A stretch of DNA of 34,403 nucleotides from a virus. Location: the IMG/VR virus record IMGVR_UViG_3300037502_000635, positions 1 through 34,403 of that record. The stretch is one strand, 5' to 3'. The notes beneath the pieces are model-generated. The model was not told the DNA's origin, searched no databases, and worked only from the letters and a program-made list of their open reading frames with translations. The translations under genes were made by a program, and so were the position numbers. Of the stretch, positions 1 through 4,951 are shown piece by piece; the first letter of the stretch is position 1; every line of letters starts with the position of its first letter.

Positions 1-127
1 AATTGTGTGGTCATGGCTTTTCTTTCCGGTTAGTCCTTCAATGATTTCACGGCGGCTGCGGTCTTTGGCGCTTTCGTAAACTTTCGGCTGGCCTTTGATC
101 CAATCAGCTTTCAATCCCTGGCTCCCG
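1..127. repeat. Terminal direct repeat, left copy (assembly overlap of a circular genome)
   Basis: Bases 1-127 are identical to 34277-34403. The repeat lies inside coding sequence, and joining the ends restores a complete reading frame for the O-like replication gene. Exact identity and a length of 127, a common de Bruijn k-mer size, point to assembly overlap of a circular or circularly permuted molecule rather than a biological terminal repeat. The non-redundant length is 34,276 bp. Confidence 0.95.
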
Positions 128-723
128 CGCAGGCACCATTCCCGTAAAAACTGCTCTAGCGACCAGTTGAGCTTAGCGGCTTCGTCTTTTGCGGCTTTGA
201 TTACCGTTTCGGAAACAACGGCGTTTTTGCGTTTCCGTAGTGCAATCCAATCTTCCCAAACTGTTTCATCGACATCGGGGGGGCGCAACGGAGTTGCGCT
301 ATTCCTTTTTCCTGTTCCCTTTCCCTGTTCCCTGTTCCTTTCCTTTCCAGAGGGTAGGACTACCGAATCACTACCGTAGTCGTGTCGTATCTCGCAAAAT
401 GCCTTGATTTTGCTAGGTGTTTTCTTATTGATGACTTGATGCTTTTCAAAGTTGACAACTCGACCATAAGTCTTGCCATCAGACCCCGAAAAAAGGTCGA
501 TATAACCAATACCGGACAACTCCCGTAGTAGTTCGGTAGTGGTAATTTTGAGTGTGCGGAGTGGGAAAACGTCGGATTCGACCAGCTTCGGATGAGCGTT
601 AAAGTACCCCTCATCATCGCTGTGGTTCAGCAGCCCGACCGCTAGCAAAGCGGCTTCGGCGCTGATTGTTGACAGCTTTTCGTCGCGCCAAAACTCAGGC
701 TTAATGGTTCTTATGCGTGCCAT
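1..723 (-). CDS. Replication initiation protein O-like, winged-helix (split by the window edge)
   Basis: The reading frame starts at ATG 723 and runs off the left edge. Across the circular junction it continues for three more codons to TGA at 34265, giving 244 aa. The N-terminus MARIRTIKPEFWRDEKLS and the next ~95 residues are the helix-turn-helix domain typical of phage O-type initiators. A Lys/Gly/Arg-rich linker follows (about 125-148), then a C-terminal domain with WEDWIALRKRK (156-166) and LREWCLRGSQGLKADW (193-208), as in DnaT/O-like proteins that recruit the helicase loader. A GAGG Shine-Dalgarno sits 7 nt before the ATG. The gene overlaps the start of the P-like loader by 26 nt. The candidate origin lies in the linker-coding part. 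The role in initiation is inferred from family and position. Confidence 0.85.
   Translation of the reverse strand, partial: MARIRTIKPEFWRDEKLSTISAEAALLAVGLLNHSDDEGYFNAHPKLVESDVFPLRTLKITTTELLRELSGIGYIDLFSGSDGKTYGRVVNFEKHQVINKKTPSKIKAFCEIRHDYGSDSVVLPSGKERNREQGKGTGKRNSATPLRPPDVDETVWEDWIALRKRKNAVVSETVIKAAKDEAAKLNWSLEQFLREWCLRGSQGLKADWIKGQPKVYESAKDRSRREIIEGLTGKKSHDHTI
275..355. other. Candidate replication origin inside the O-like gene
   Basis: In the linker-coding part of the initiator gene, a run of seven G (277-283) leads into a perfect 7-bp inverted repeat (283-289 with 293-299, loop GGA). A polypyrimidine tract follows, holding three copies of CCTGTTCC at 311-318, 324-331 and 331-338. Lambda-type phages place their origin iterons at this spot, between the two domains of O. 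The repeats are seen directly; origin function is inferred. They could instead just encode the low-complexity Lys/Glu/Gly/Arg linker. Confidence 0.42.
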
Positions 724-955
724 TTTTCGCCTCGTCATTTTTTGGGTTTTCAGGTCTTTCGATTAATCCATCAGCCCAAGCGAAAATCATTTCTTCGTGA
801 TAATCATCAACTATTCTGGCAATTTCCCACGCCATCGCTGGTGTTAAAACAACGCTCACTTGTTTTCCAAATTCGAAACTTTTTTGTTTAATTACTAGGC
901 AACCAGCATCGCTAATGTAGGCTTCACAACCTTCAGTATCCTGAAATTTCAACAT
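701..955 (-). CDS. Small hypothetical protein at the position of lambda cII
   Basis: An 84-residue product starting MLKFQDTEG. I chose ATG 955 over the GTG at 979 because GGGGA precedes it at normal distance and the GTG would start inside the U-tract of the upstream terminator-like element. It is acidic in the middle (IVDDYHEEMIFAWADG) and basic at the C-terminus. No domain is recognised and no clear helix-turn-helix is visible, so this is not evidently a CII. It overlaps the O-like gene by 23 nt, implying cotranscription. Confidence 0.7.
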   Translation of the reverse strand: MLKFQDTEGCEAYISDAGCLVIKQKSFEFGKQVSVVLTPAMAWEIARIVDDYHEEMIFAWADGLIERPENPKNDEAKNGTHKNH

Positions 956-966
956 CGCTTTTCCCC

Positions 967-1048
967 AAAAAAAAAGCACTAGGCGGAACTCTCATCCTTT
1001 TGGATGTTGGCGGACTGGCAGGTACCAGCAGAGTTCCGTCTAGTGCTT
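967..1048 (-). terminator. Large branched terminator-like RNA element upstream of the replication genes
   Basis: Two 19-nt arms (974-992 and 1030-1048) pair with a single G-U/A-C type mismatch. They enclose two smaller hairpins: 993-997 with 1002-1006 (4-base loop) and 1015-1018 with 1025-1028. Read on the minus strand, the outer stem ends directly in nine U residues (967-975), as in a Rho-independent terminator. It lies after the Cro-like gene and its small partner and before the O-like gene, the place of tR1 in lambda. The three-way-junction fold is unusual for a simple terminator, so it may also be a regulatory RNA or antitermination site. Confidence 0.65.
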
Positions 1049-1082
1049 ACCTGTACACGCCGCCAAGCGTGGCTCAATCTTA

Positions 1083-1193
1083 CTAATCTGCGCTGGCCAT
1101 GTAAAGCCAGATACACCAAATCAACCAGCCCCACCAGGGTGCTTCAGCCCCCAGCAGAATCACAAACCCAGCAATCAGCGCAAATAGCCTCAT
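1083..1193 (-). CDS. Tiny membrane protein downstream of the Cro-like gene
   Basis: A 36-residue product, MRLFALIAGFVILLG through LYMASAD, with one or two hydrophobic stretches (about 3-15 and 20-32) rich in Trp. It probably inserts in the inner membrane. Its ATG overlaps the TGA of the Cro-like gene (ATGA arrangement), so translation is probably coupled. It is followed by the branched terminator-like element. No family is recognised. Its early position would fit a host-takeover or superinfection role, but nothing in the sequence shows this. Confidence 0.6.
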   Translation of the reverse strand: MRLFALIAGFVILLGAEAPWWGWLIWCIWLYMASAD

Positions 1194-1348
1194 GCAAACC
1201 AATCCGGCTTTAGCACTTGTAGCTGCCAGACCCGCGCCTGCGGCAATCCCTCGCGCTTCCAGTGGGTAATTGCCTGTCTGGTAACGCCCAGCAGCGCAGC
1301 CAATGCTGTTGCCGAACCTGCAAGTTTTATGGCTTTTTCGGTATCCAT
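1190..1348 (-). CDS. Cro-like helix-turn-helix repressor, 52 aa
   Basis: The protein begins MDTEKAIKLAGSATALAALL and contains a clear helix-turn-helix: ALAALLGVTRQAITHWKREG (about 15-34) with LPQAR after it, as in Cro/YdaS-type repressors. The expected helix-turn glycine and the basic recognition helix are present. At 52 aa it is slightly shorter than lambda Cro (66 aa). There is no Shine-Dalgarno before the ATG. A near-consensus promoter (-35 1383-1378, -10 1360-1355, 17-bp spacer) places the transcript start on the A of the ATG, so translation is probably leaderless. It most likely binds the divergent operator at 1379-1394. Without a visible CI partner it may act as the phage's only early switch. 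Confidence 0.8.
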   Translation of the reverse strand: MDTEKAIKLAGSATALAALLGVTRQAITHWKREGLPQARVWQLQVLKPDWFA

Positions 1349-1354
1349 GCGCGG

Positions 1355-1383
1355 ATTGTAAATTATTTTTGAGATTCTGTAAA
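1355..1383 (-). promoter_or_regulatory. Leftward early promoter (drives Cro-like and replication genes)
   Basis: On the minus strand: -35 TTTACA (1383-1378, 5 of 6 matches), exactly 17 bp spacer, -10 TACAAT (1360-1355, 5 of 6). Six bases separate the -10 from the ATG at 1348, so the predicted first transcribed base is the start codon itself. Confidence 0.72.
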
Positions 1384-1394
1384 AAATACTTTAC
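1379..1394. promoter_or_regulatory. Symmetric operator between divergent promoters
   Basis: GTAAA (1379-1383) and TTTAC (1390-1394) form a perfect 5-bp inverted repeat around a 6-bp centre. These arms are largely the two divergent -35 boxes. Further half-sites of the same type occur at 1358-1362 (GTAAA) and 1411-1415 (TTTAC). A dimeric repressor bound here would block both directions. The repeat is seen; binding by the Cro-like protein is inferred. Confidence 0.55.
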
Positions 1395-1418
1395 CCAACC
1401 GCAAATTTGCTTTACTAT
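1390..1418 (+). promoter_or_regulatory. Rightward early promoter
   Basis: -35 TTTACC (1390-1395) and -10 TACTAT (1413-1418), each 4 of 6 matches, with a 17-bp spacer. The spacer contains a perfect 10-bp palindrome GCAAATTTGC (1401-1410) that could be a second operator. The predicted start is near 1425, so the first genes have a short leader starting with a hairpin. Confidence 0.55.
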
Positions 1419-1428
1419 TCAATCCATG

Positions 1429-1449
1429 CCGTCACCCGACGGTCTTTTT
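1429..1449 (+). promoter_or_regulatory. Leader hairpin followed by U-tract, just before the first early gene
   Basis: CCGTC (1429-1433) pairs with GACGG (1438-1442) across an ACCC loop and is followed by TCTTTTT and then the Shine-Dalgarno AGGGGG (1450-1455). It resembles a short terminator or attenuator, but it lies only a few bases from the predicted transcript start. A 5' stabilising or translation-control hairpin is therefore as likely. Confidence 0.45.
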
Positions 1450-1459
1450 AGGGGGCAAT

Positions 1460-1636
1460 ATGCGCTACACAGCAGAACTCTACGACGACGAAGATATGCG
1501 CCCACACTGGTGCGTAGTCGAGTGGGAACAAACCGGCGAGTATTCAACCGGCAAGACCATCGAACGCTGCACTTGCCAGTGGGAAGCAGAATCACTCGCC
1601 CAGGCTTACCAACTAATTCACGCGCTTACACACTAA
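1460..1636 (+). CDS. Early hypothetical protein, 58 aa
   Basis: The product starts MRYTAELYDDEDMRPHWCVV and is acidic. It contains a GEYSTGKTIERCTCQWEAE stretch (27-45) with two Cys close together, and an amphipathic C-terminal helix (SLAQAYQLIHAL). The strong Shine-Dalgarno AGGGGG lies four bases before the ATG. It is the first gene of the rightward early operon and so is probably made immediately after infection. It resembles small phage early proteins of unknown function; a host-takeover role is only inferred from position. Confidence 0.75.
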   Translation: MRYTAELYDDEDMRPHWCVVEWEQTGEYSTGKTIERCTCQWEAESLAQAYQLIHALTH

Positions 1637-1637
1637 T

Positions 1638-1660
1638 CCCTCACGGGTCTTTTAAGGAGC
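1638..1660 (+). promoter_or_regulatory. Second leader hairpin plus Shine-Dalgarno
   Basis: CCC TCAC GGG (1638-1647) is followed by TCTTTT and AAGGAG (1654-1659). The core resembles the leader of the preceding gene (short GC hairpin, TCTTTT, purine-rich ribosome site), suggesting a repeated translation-start module. The stem is only 3 bp. Confidence 0.3.
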
Positions 1661-1664
1661 TTTT

Positions 1665-1847
1665 ATGTTCATTGACTTTGTTATTCTCCCTTCCGATTTC
1701 AACGACACCACGATCACCTTCGTGGCCGAAACCGACGCAGCTAAAGCCCGTTTTGGCGGCGCAATTGCTGCGCAAGTCCGCAAGTCAGCAGCTCCCGACT
1801 ACGCCGATCAGCTTGAAGCTGAAGGCTTCACGGTGCGCACAGCATGA
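1665..1847 (+). CDS. Early hypothetical protein, 60 aa
   Basis: The product is MFIDFVILPSDFNDTTITFV and onward. The first half is beta-rich; the second is an Ala-rich helix (AKARFGGAIAAQVRKSAAPD) ending in a short acidic patch. AAGGAG lies 5 nt before the ATG, one of the best ribosome sites in the window, so strong early expression is likely. Its stop overlaps the next start (ATGA). No family is recognised. Confidence 0.72.
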   Translation: MFIDFVILPSDFNDTTITFVAETDAAKARFGGAIAAQVRKSAAPDYADQLEAEGFTVRTA

Positions 1848-1942
1848 ACCGCGAACCTTCCGACCTCGTTCTGGCACTGGCGGCAGTCTGCGCTGGTGCC
1901 GTTTTGTACGCCCTGCTGTGGGTCGCAATGGCGATCTTCTAA
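1844..1942 (+). CDS. Single-span membrane peptide, 32 aa
   Basis: MNREPSDLVLALAAVCAGAV leads into LYALLWVAMAIF: a short polar N-terminus followed by a hydrophobic segment spanning nearly the whole rest. It overlaps the preceding stop by 4 nt (ATGA) and shares its last base with the next ATG (TAATG), so it fits tightly in the operon. This spacing is the main support for it being real. Function is unknown. Confidence 0.55.
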   Translation: MNREPSDLVLALAAVCAGAVLYALLWVAMAIF

Positions 1943-2232
1943 TGGCTGGCTTAATTAAATTCTTTGACGCGCTGGCACTGATCCCGATGTTCATCTTGGG
2001 ATTCGTGCTGGTCGCGGCGCTAGGCGAAAAGCCCGAACCACCCGTAGTTGAAGCAGCCGCAGTAGAAACACCAGCAGTAGTAAAAACAGCATTACCAGCA
2101 ACACCGGCACCACCCGCAATGCTTGCAGTACCAATTGAAAATGCAGCCTTAATTGTTGAACCATCGCCCGAAGTTGGGCAGACAGTTATGGGTCAACCAA
2201 ACAAAGAGGACTCTTATGGAAACCTTCAGTAA
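1942..2232 (+). CDS. Membrane-anchored Pro/Ala-rich protein, 96 aa
   Basis: An N-terminal hydrophobic segment (about 5-27, FFDALALIPMFILGFVLVAA) is followed by a long Pro/Ala/Val/Glu-rich stretch (about 29-70) and a hydrophilic tail. The shape, one membrane anchor plus an extended Pro-rich arm, is like TonB-type or periplasm-spanning proteins. The frame is also open upstream, but the ATG abutting the previous stop fits the operon best. It overlaps the ERF gene by 17 nt. It could have an envelope role in superinfection control; this is inferred only from topology. Confidence 0.68.
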   Translation: MAGLIKFFDALALIPMFILGFVLVAALGEKPEPPVVEAAAVETPAVVKTALPATPAPPAMLAVPIENAALIVEPSPEVGQTVMGQPNKEDSYGNLQ

Positions 2233-2797
2233 AGTAGCAGCAGCGTTTGTCAAAGCCCAGCGCGAATTCGGCCCTGCGCTTAAATCGCACACCAACCCGC
2301 ACTTCCGGTCGCGTTACGCCGATCTGTCAGCTTGCGTCGAAGCAGTCATTGACGCGCTAAACGCCAACGGCATCGCCATGACCCAGCGCACCAGCATTTG
2401 CGACAACGGCATCATCATCGAAACCGTGTTTATCCATGAAAGCGGCGAAGTGCTGAACTGCGGCCAGCTTCACGTTCCCGCCAGCAAGCACGACCCGCAA
2501 GGCTACGGCTCGGCGCTGACCTATGCCAGAAGATACAGCCTGATGGCTGCCTGCGGCATTGCGCCTGAAGATGACGATGGCCAGGCTGCCAGCCGCCGCA
2601 AACCGCTGCCCGACATTACCGACCACTTAAGCGCCATCGAAGCCAGCGCTAATAGCGACGAGCTGGCGGTCGTATTCAAGGCGGCAATTGAGGCTTGCGG
2701 CGAACATCAGGAATTGCAGGCTAAGGTAATCGCAGCAAAGAAAACCCGTGTCGAACGCGCTAAAAAGGAAATGGCAAATGAAAAACAAGGAAATTAA
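2216..2797 (+). CDS. erf: ERF-family single-strand annealing recombinase
   Basis: A 193-residue protein of the ERF superfamily (P22 Erf-like), which anneals complementary single strands and can circularise terminally redundant DNA. The N-terminal core has VKAQREFGPALKSHTNPHFR (12-31) and SRYADLSACVEAVIDALNANG. The family signature DPQGYGSALTYARRYSL spans 93-109, followed by GIAPEDDDGQ. The C-terminus is Lys-rich and probably helical. ATG 2216 is preferred over the earlier in-frame ATG at 2153 because AGAGGA precedes it at the right distance and the conserved domain begins there. It stands just before a small coiled-coil gene and the exonuclease, a typical two-component recombination module. 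P22-like headful phages need such a system after injection. Confidence 0.92.
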   Translation: METFSKVAAAFVKAQREFGPALKSHTNPHFRSRYADLSACVEAVIDALNANGIAMTQRTSICDNGIIIETVFIHESGEVLNCGQLHVPASKHDPQGYGSALTYARRYSLMAACGIAPEDDDGQAASRRKPLPDITDHLSAIEASANSDELAVVFKAAIEACGEHQELQAKVIAAKKTRVERAKKEMANEKQGN

Positions 2798-2993
2798 AGC
2801 CCTCGAAAAGGAGTTCAACGACACCGTCGAACGGGGCCGCGAGTTGTGGGATCAACTCCAGCCACTAGCAAAGCGGTGCAACGAAATCCTAGATACGTTG
2901 CGCAGCAACAAAGTGGAATTTGACGAAATCGCGCTGCTCTTTGGCGGCGAATTACAAATTGAAACCGCAGGCAACGATGAGGATAACTACTAA
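2778..2993 (+). CDS. Small coiled-coil hypothetical protein, 71 aa
   Basis: MKNKEIKALEKEFNDTVERG and the following residues up to about 50 form a charged helix with heptad-like spacing. The tail is acidic (GNDEDNY). The start at 2778 is supported by AAAGGAA upstream and by a 20-nt overlap with the end of erf; an in-frame ATG at 2748 lies deeper inside erf and is less likely. It sits between the annealing protein and its exonuclease, so it may be an accessory of the recombination pair. No family is recognised. Confidence 0.72.
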   Translation: MKNKEIKALEKEFNDTVERGRELWDQLQPLAKRCNEILDTLRSNKVEFDEIALLFGGELQIETAGNDEDNY

Positions 2994-3613
2994 TGGACGA
3001 GCAACGCACAGAAGATTGGTTCCAGCAACGCCTGGGCAAAGTGACCGCCAGCAGCTTGCACAAAGTGCTGGCGCGGACTAAGACCGGCTACGGCGCAGAC
3101 CGCGCTAATTACCTGACCCAGCTTGTGCTAGAGCGCTTAACCGGCACCAAAGCCGAAGGCTACGTCAACGCCGCAATGCAGTGGGGCATCGATCAAGAAC
3201 CCTTCGCACGGGCGGCTTACGAAGCCTCTAAGGGCGTTTTAGTGGATGAAGTGGGTTTCATACCGCACCCGACCATTGAAGCCTCTGGTGCCTCGCCTGA
3301 CGGCTTGGTGGGCGTTGACGGCATGGTCGAGATTAAATGCCCTGACAGCAAGACCGCGCTTGAGTGCTGGCTGTCAGCCGATCCGGTGGAATCTAAGTAT
3401 TTCGCGCAAATGCAGTGGCAAATGGCCTGCGCTGGGCGGCTGTGGTGCGACTACGTTGTATTCGACCCTCGGATGCCTGCCAAAGCCCAGCTCTTTGTTC
3501 ACCGCGTTATGCGCGACGAACAATGGATCAAGGAAACCGAAGTCGAAGTTAAAAAGTTTTTGGCTGAAGTCGATGCCAAAGTTGCAGCACTACTGAAAAA
3601 ACTAGGAGAGTGA
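2993..3613 (+). CDS. YqaJ-like / lambda-exonuclease-family viral recombinase
   Basis: A 206-residue PD-(D/E)XK nuclease that resects double-stranded ends 5' to 3' to make substrate for the ERF partner. The N-terminus TEDWFQQRLGKVTASSLHKV (6-25) is the usual RxGxVTAS start of the YqaJ family. Catalytic residues are visible in ASGASPDGLVG (D103) and VEIKCP (E113, K115), followed by the conserved YFAQMQWQMA (136-145) that completes the active site. Its length matches the family. Start and previous stop share a base (TAATG), so the genes are coupled. Confidence 0.93.
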   Translation: MDEQRTEDWFQQRLGKVTASSLHKVLARTKTGYGADRANYLTQLVLERLTGTKAEGYVNAAMQWGIDQEPFARAAYEASKGVLVDEVGFIPHPTIEASGASPDGLVGVDGMVEIKCPDSKTALECWLSADPVESKYFAQMQWQMACAGRLWCDYVVFDPRMPAKAQLFVHRVMRDEQWIKETEVEVKKFLAEVDAKVAALLKKLGE

Positions 3614-3614
3614 A

Positions 3615-3875
3615 ATGTCGAAAGTCATCAAAGAAATTAGCTGCATCGTCGGAACCTACACCAACGCGCAAGGCCAGCAGAAAAACCGCTACCAGCGGAT
3701 CGGCTCGGTCATTGCCACGCGTAACGGCGAAATGCTCAAACTTGATGTCATACCGCTGAAGGAAGGTGGCTGGGACGGCTGGGCATATATGAACGACCCA
3801 AAGCCCAAAGAAGGATTGACAGTGCCACAGCGTCAGCCGGTGGATTTTGACGATGACATTCCGGATTTCAACTAA
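3615..3875 (+). CDS. SSB-like small protein with acidic C-terminal tail
   Basis: An 86-residue protein starting MSKVIKEISCIVGTYTNAQG. It is predicted beta-rich (GTYTNAQGQQKNRYQRIGSV, EMLKLDVIPLKEGGWDGWAY) and ends in an acidic tail VDFDDDIPDFN, very like the C-terminal tip of bacterial SSB (DDDIPF) that recruits repair and replication proteins. Similar short proteins stand beside recombination genes in other phages. GGAGAG precedes the ATG. A single-strand-binding role is inferred from tail and context; the body is shorter than a canonical SSB. Confidence 0.7.
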   Translation: MSKVIKEISCIVGTYTNAQGQQKNRYQRIGSVIATRNGEMLKLDVIPLKEGGWDGWAYMNDPKPKEGLTVPQRQPVDFDDDIPDFN

Positions 3876-4081
3876 TGAACGCCGCTAACTTCGACAAGTC
3901 GGATCGGCTCCAGCGGGTGTACAAACTGCTCAAAAAGGGCGGCGAGTACACCACACTGGAAATTATCCAACGCGCAGGGGTCTGCGCAGTCAACAGTATT
4001 ATTTCTGAGCTGCGCCAGCAGGGGTATCAAATAACCTGCCAGCGCCGTGCGGATAAGTGGTTCTACCGCTTAGTCAGCTAA
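3875..4081 (+). CDS. Winged-helix DNA-binding protein, 68 aa
   Basis: A helix-turn-helix is visible in YTTLEIIQRAGVCAVNSIIS (25-44) followed by ELRQQGYQITCQRRADKWFY, whose beta-hairpin wing and length fit the small winged-helix proteins that close phage recombination operons. The ATG shares its A with the stop of the SSB-like gene. Its last 12 nt overlap the end of the endolysin gene on the other strand. It may be a regulator of the early arm or a DNA-binding accessory; the target is not evident. Confidence 0.8.
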   Translation: MNAANFDKSDRLQRVYKLLKKGGEYTTLEIIQRAGVCAVNSIISELRQQGYQITCQRRADKWFYRLVS

Positions 4082-4525
4082 CTCAAAGTGCGGCCCGTCG
4101 ATGAATACGCGACGGCCTTGTGAGCGGCGCAGCGCGATGTAAGAATCCTGCGCCGCTTGCATGGTGCCTGACCATTTTGTGATGTCTAGCACCGACCAAG
4201 CGCCACCCCATCGAATCGGCACGCCGATTTCAATAGCTGCGACTTTTACCGCGTCGGCAATGTCATCGTACAGATTAAGCTCCCAGCTTGGCCTAGTGCC
4301 GATGTACGCCATCAAGTCCACCGCCCGACCATCCAAGTGCTTGCTCTGCATGGTCTGGCTGGCACCTTTAGCGACCAGTTCCTTTTGCCGCGCTTGAGTG
4401 CGAACGCCCTCAATGACCGCAAAATCAATTTTGCTGATCGTAATTGCGCGGTAAACGACTTCGACTAATTGCTGGTTGACCCCCGTCAGCATCTTGATGC
4501 TGCGGGGCGATAACTTAAAACTCAT
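4070..4525 (-). CDS. Endolysin, M15-type peptidase (L-alanyl-D-glutamate or D-Ala-D-Ala type)
   Basis: A 151-residue zinc peptidase of the M15/VanY group that cuts peptidoglycan cross-bridge peptides for lysis. Visible motifs are VIEGVRTQARQKEL (38-51), SKHLDGRAVDLM (61-72, zinc ligands H63 and D70) and the C-terminal DGPHFEL (143-149, third ligand H146). Length is close to the T5 endolysin type. There is no signal peptide, so release depends on a holin. Its ATG overlaps the stop of the holin-like gene (ATGA). It ends the long leftward operon, facing the rightward early operon with a 12-nt overlap. Confidence 0.9.
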   Translation of the reverse strand: MSFKLSPRSIKMLTGVNQQLVEVVYRAITISKIDFAVIEGVRTQARQKELVAKGASQTMQSKHLDGRAVDLMAYIGTRPSWELNLYDDIADAVKVAAIEIGVPIRWGGAWSVLDITKWSGTMQAAQDSYIALRRSQGRRVFIDGPHFELAD

Positions 4526-4686
4526 CCCTTAGTCACCACCCCAATCAGACCCGCCACAGCCAGCCCTGCGCTAACAATCGCTTCCGACAACGCCGGTGCC
4601 AATGGCACGCCCATCGCGGTCAACAGCAGGGTAATACCGCGCCAGGTGGACGGTTCTCTTGCGCGATCAAGAATGTAATCTTTCAT
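4522..4686 (-). CDS. Holin-like small membrane protein, 54 aa
   Basis: MKDYILDRAREPSTWRGITL is followed by two hydrophobic segments (about 18-33 and 35-52) joined by a short PALSEA turn, ending in VVTKG. This WRGI-type N-terminus followed by a hairpin of membrane spans is common in small proteins encoded just before phage endolysins. AAAGGGG precedes the ATG. It probably forms or assists the inner-membrane lesion that releases the M15 peptidase. Assignment rests on topology and on direct coupling to the endolysin. Confidence 0.75.
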   Translation of the reverse strand: MKDYILDRAREPSTWRGITLLLTAMGVPLAPALSEAIVSAGLAVAGLIGVVTKG

Positions 4687-4697
4687 GGTTACCCCTT

Positions 4698-4928
4698 TCA
4701 ATGTTTACCAAAAAACGACATAACATAACCAGCGGCGGCGGACGCTGCCGAAACAATAGACATACCAACCCAGAACCCACCGCGCCCTTGATTGGCTAAA
4801 GCAACCAAGTGTTCAAGCTGGTTTTCCATTTTGTCCATTTTCTTGTCCATTTGGTCAAACCGGCGCTCGTAGTCTTGGACCTTTTGCCAAAGCACGCCGT
4901 ATTTGACTGGATCAATTTGCTCATTCAT
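4698..4928 (-). CDS. XhlA/holin-accessory-like membrane protein, 76 aa
   Basis: The N-terminal half is a charged coiled coil (VQDYERRFDQMDKKMDKMEN, about 17-36, continuing QLEHLVALA). The C-terminal half is one membrane span (WVGMSIVSAASAAAGYVMSFF, about 53-73) ending in GKH. This layout matches XhlA-type hemolysin/holin partners. It is the first of three lysis genes. No spanin pair is recognised nearby. Confidence 0.7.
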   Translation of the reverse strand: MNEQIDPVKYGVLWQKVQDYERRFDQMDKKMDKMENQLEHLVALANQGRGGFWVGMSIVSAASAAAGYVMSFFGKH

Positions 4929-4951
4929 TTCAGTATTATGCGTGTAATTAT

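Noticed and set aside
1303-1941. Upstream part of a long plus-strand open frame ending at 2232
   Set aside because: It crosses the control region and two well-supported genes in other frames, and lacks a ribosome site. Only the 3' part from 1942 fits the operon and has membrane-protein character.
4092-4117. GC-rich inverted repeat at the convergent ends of the early and lysis operons, considered as a bidirectional terminator
   Set aside because: The stem has a bulge, there is no U-run on either strand, and it lies in the coding region for the endolysin's catalytic C-terminus.
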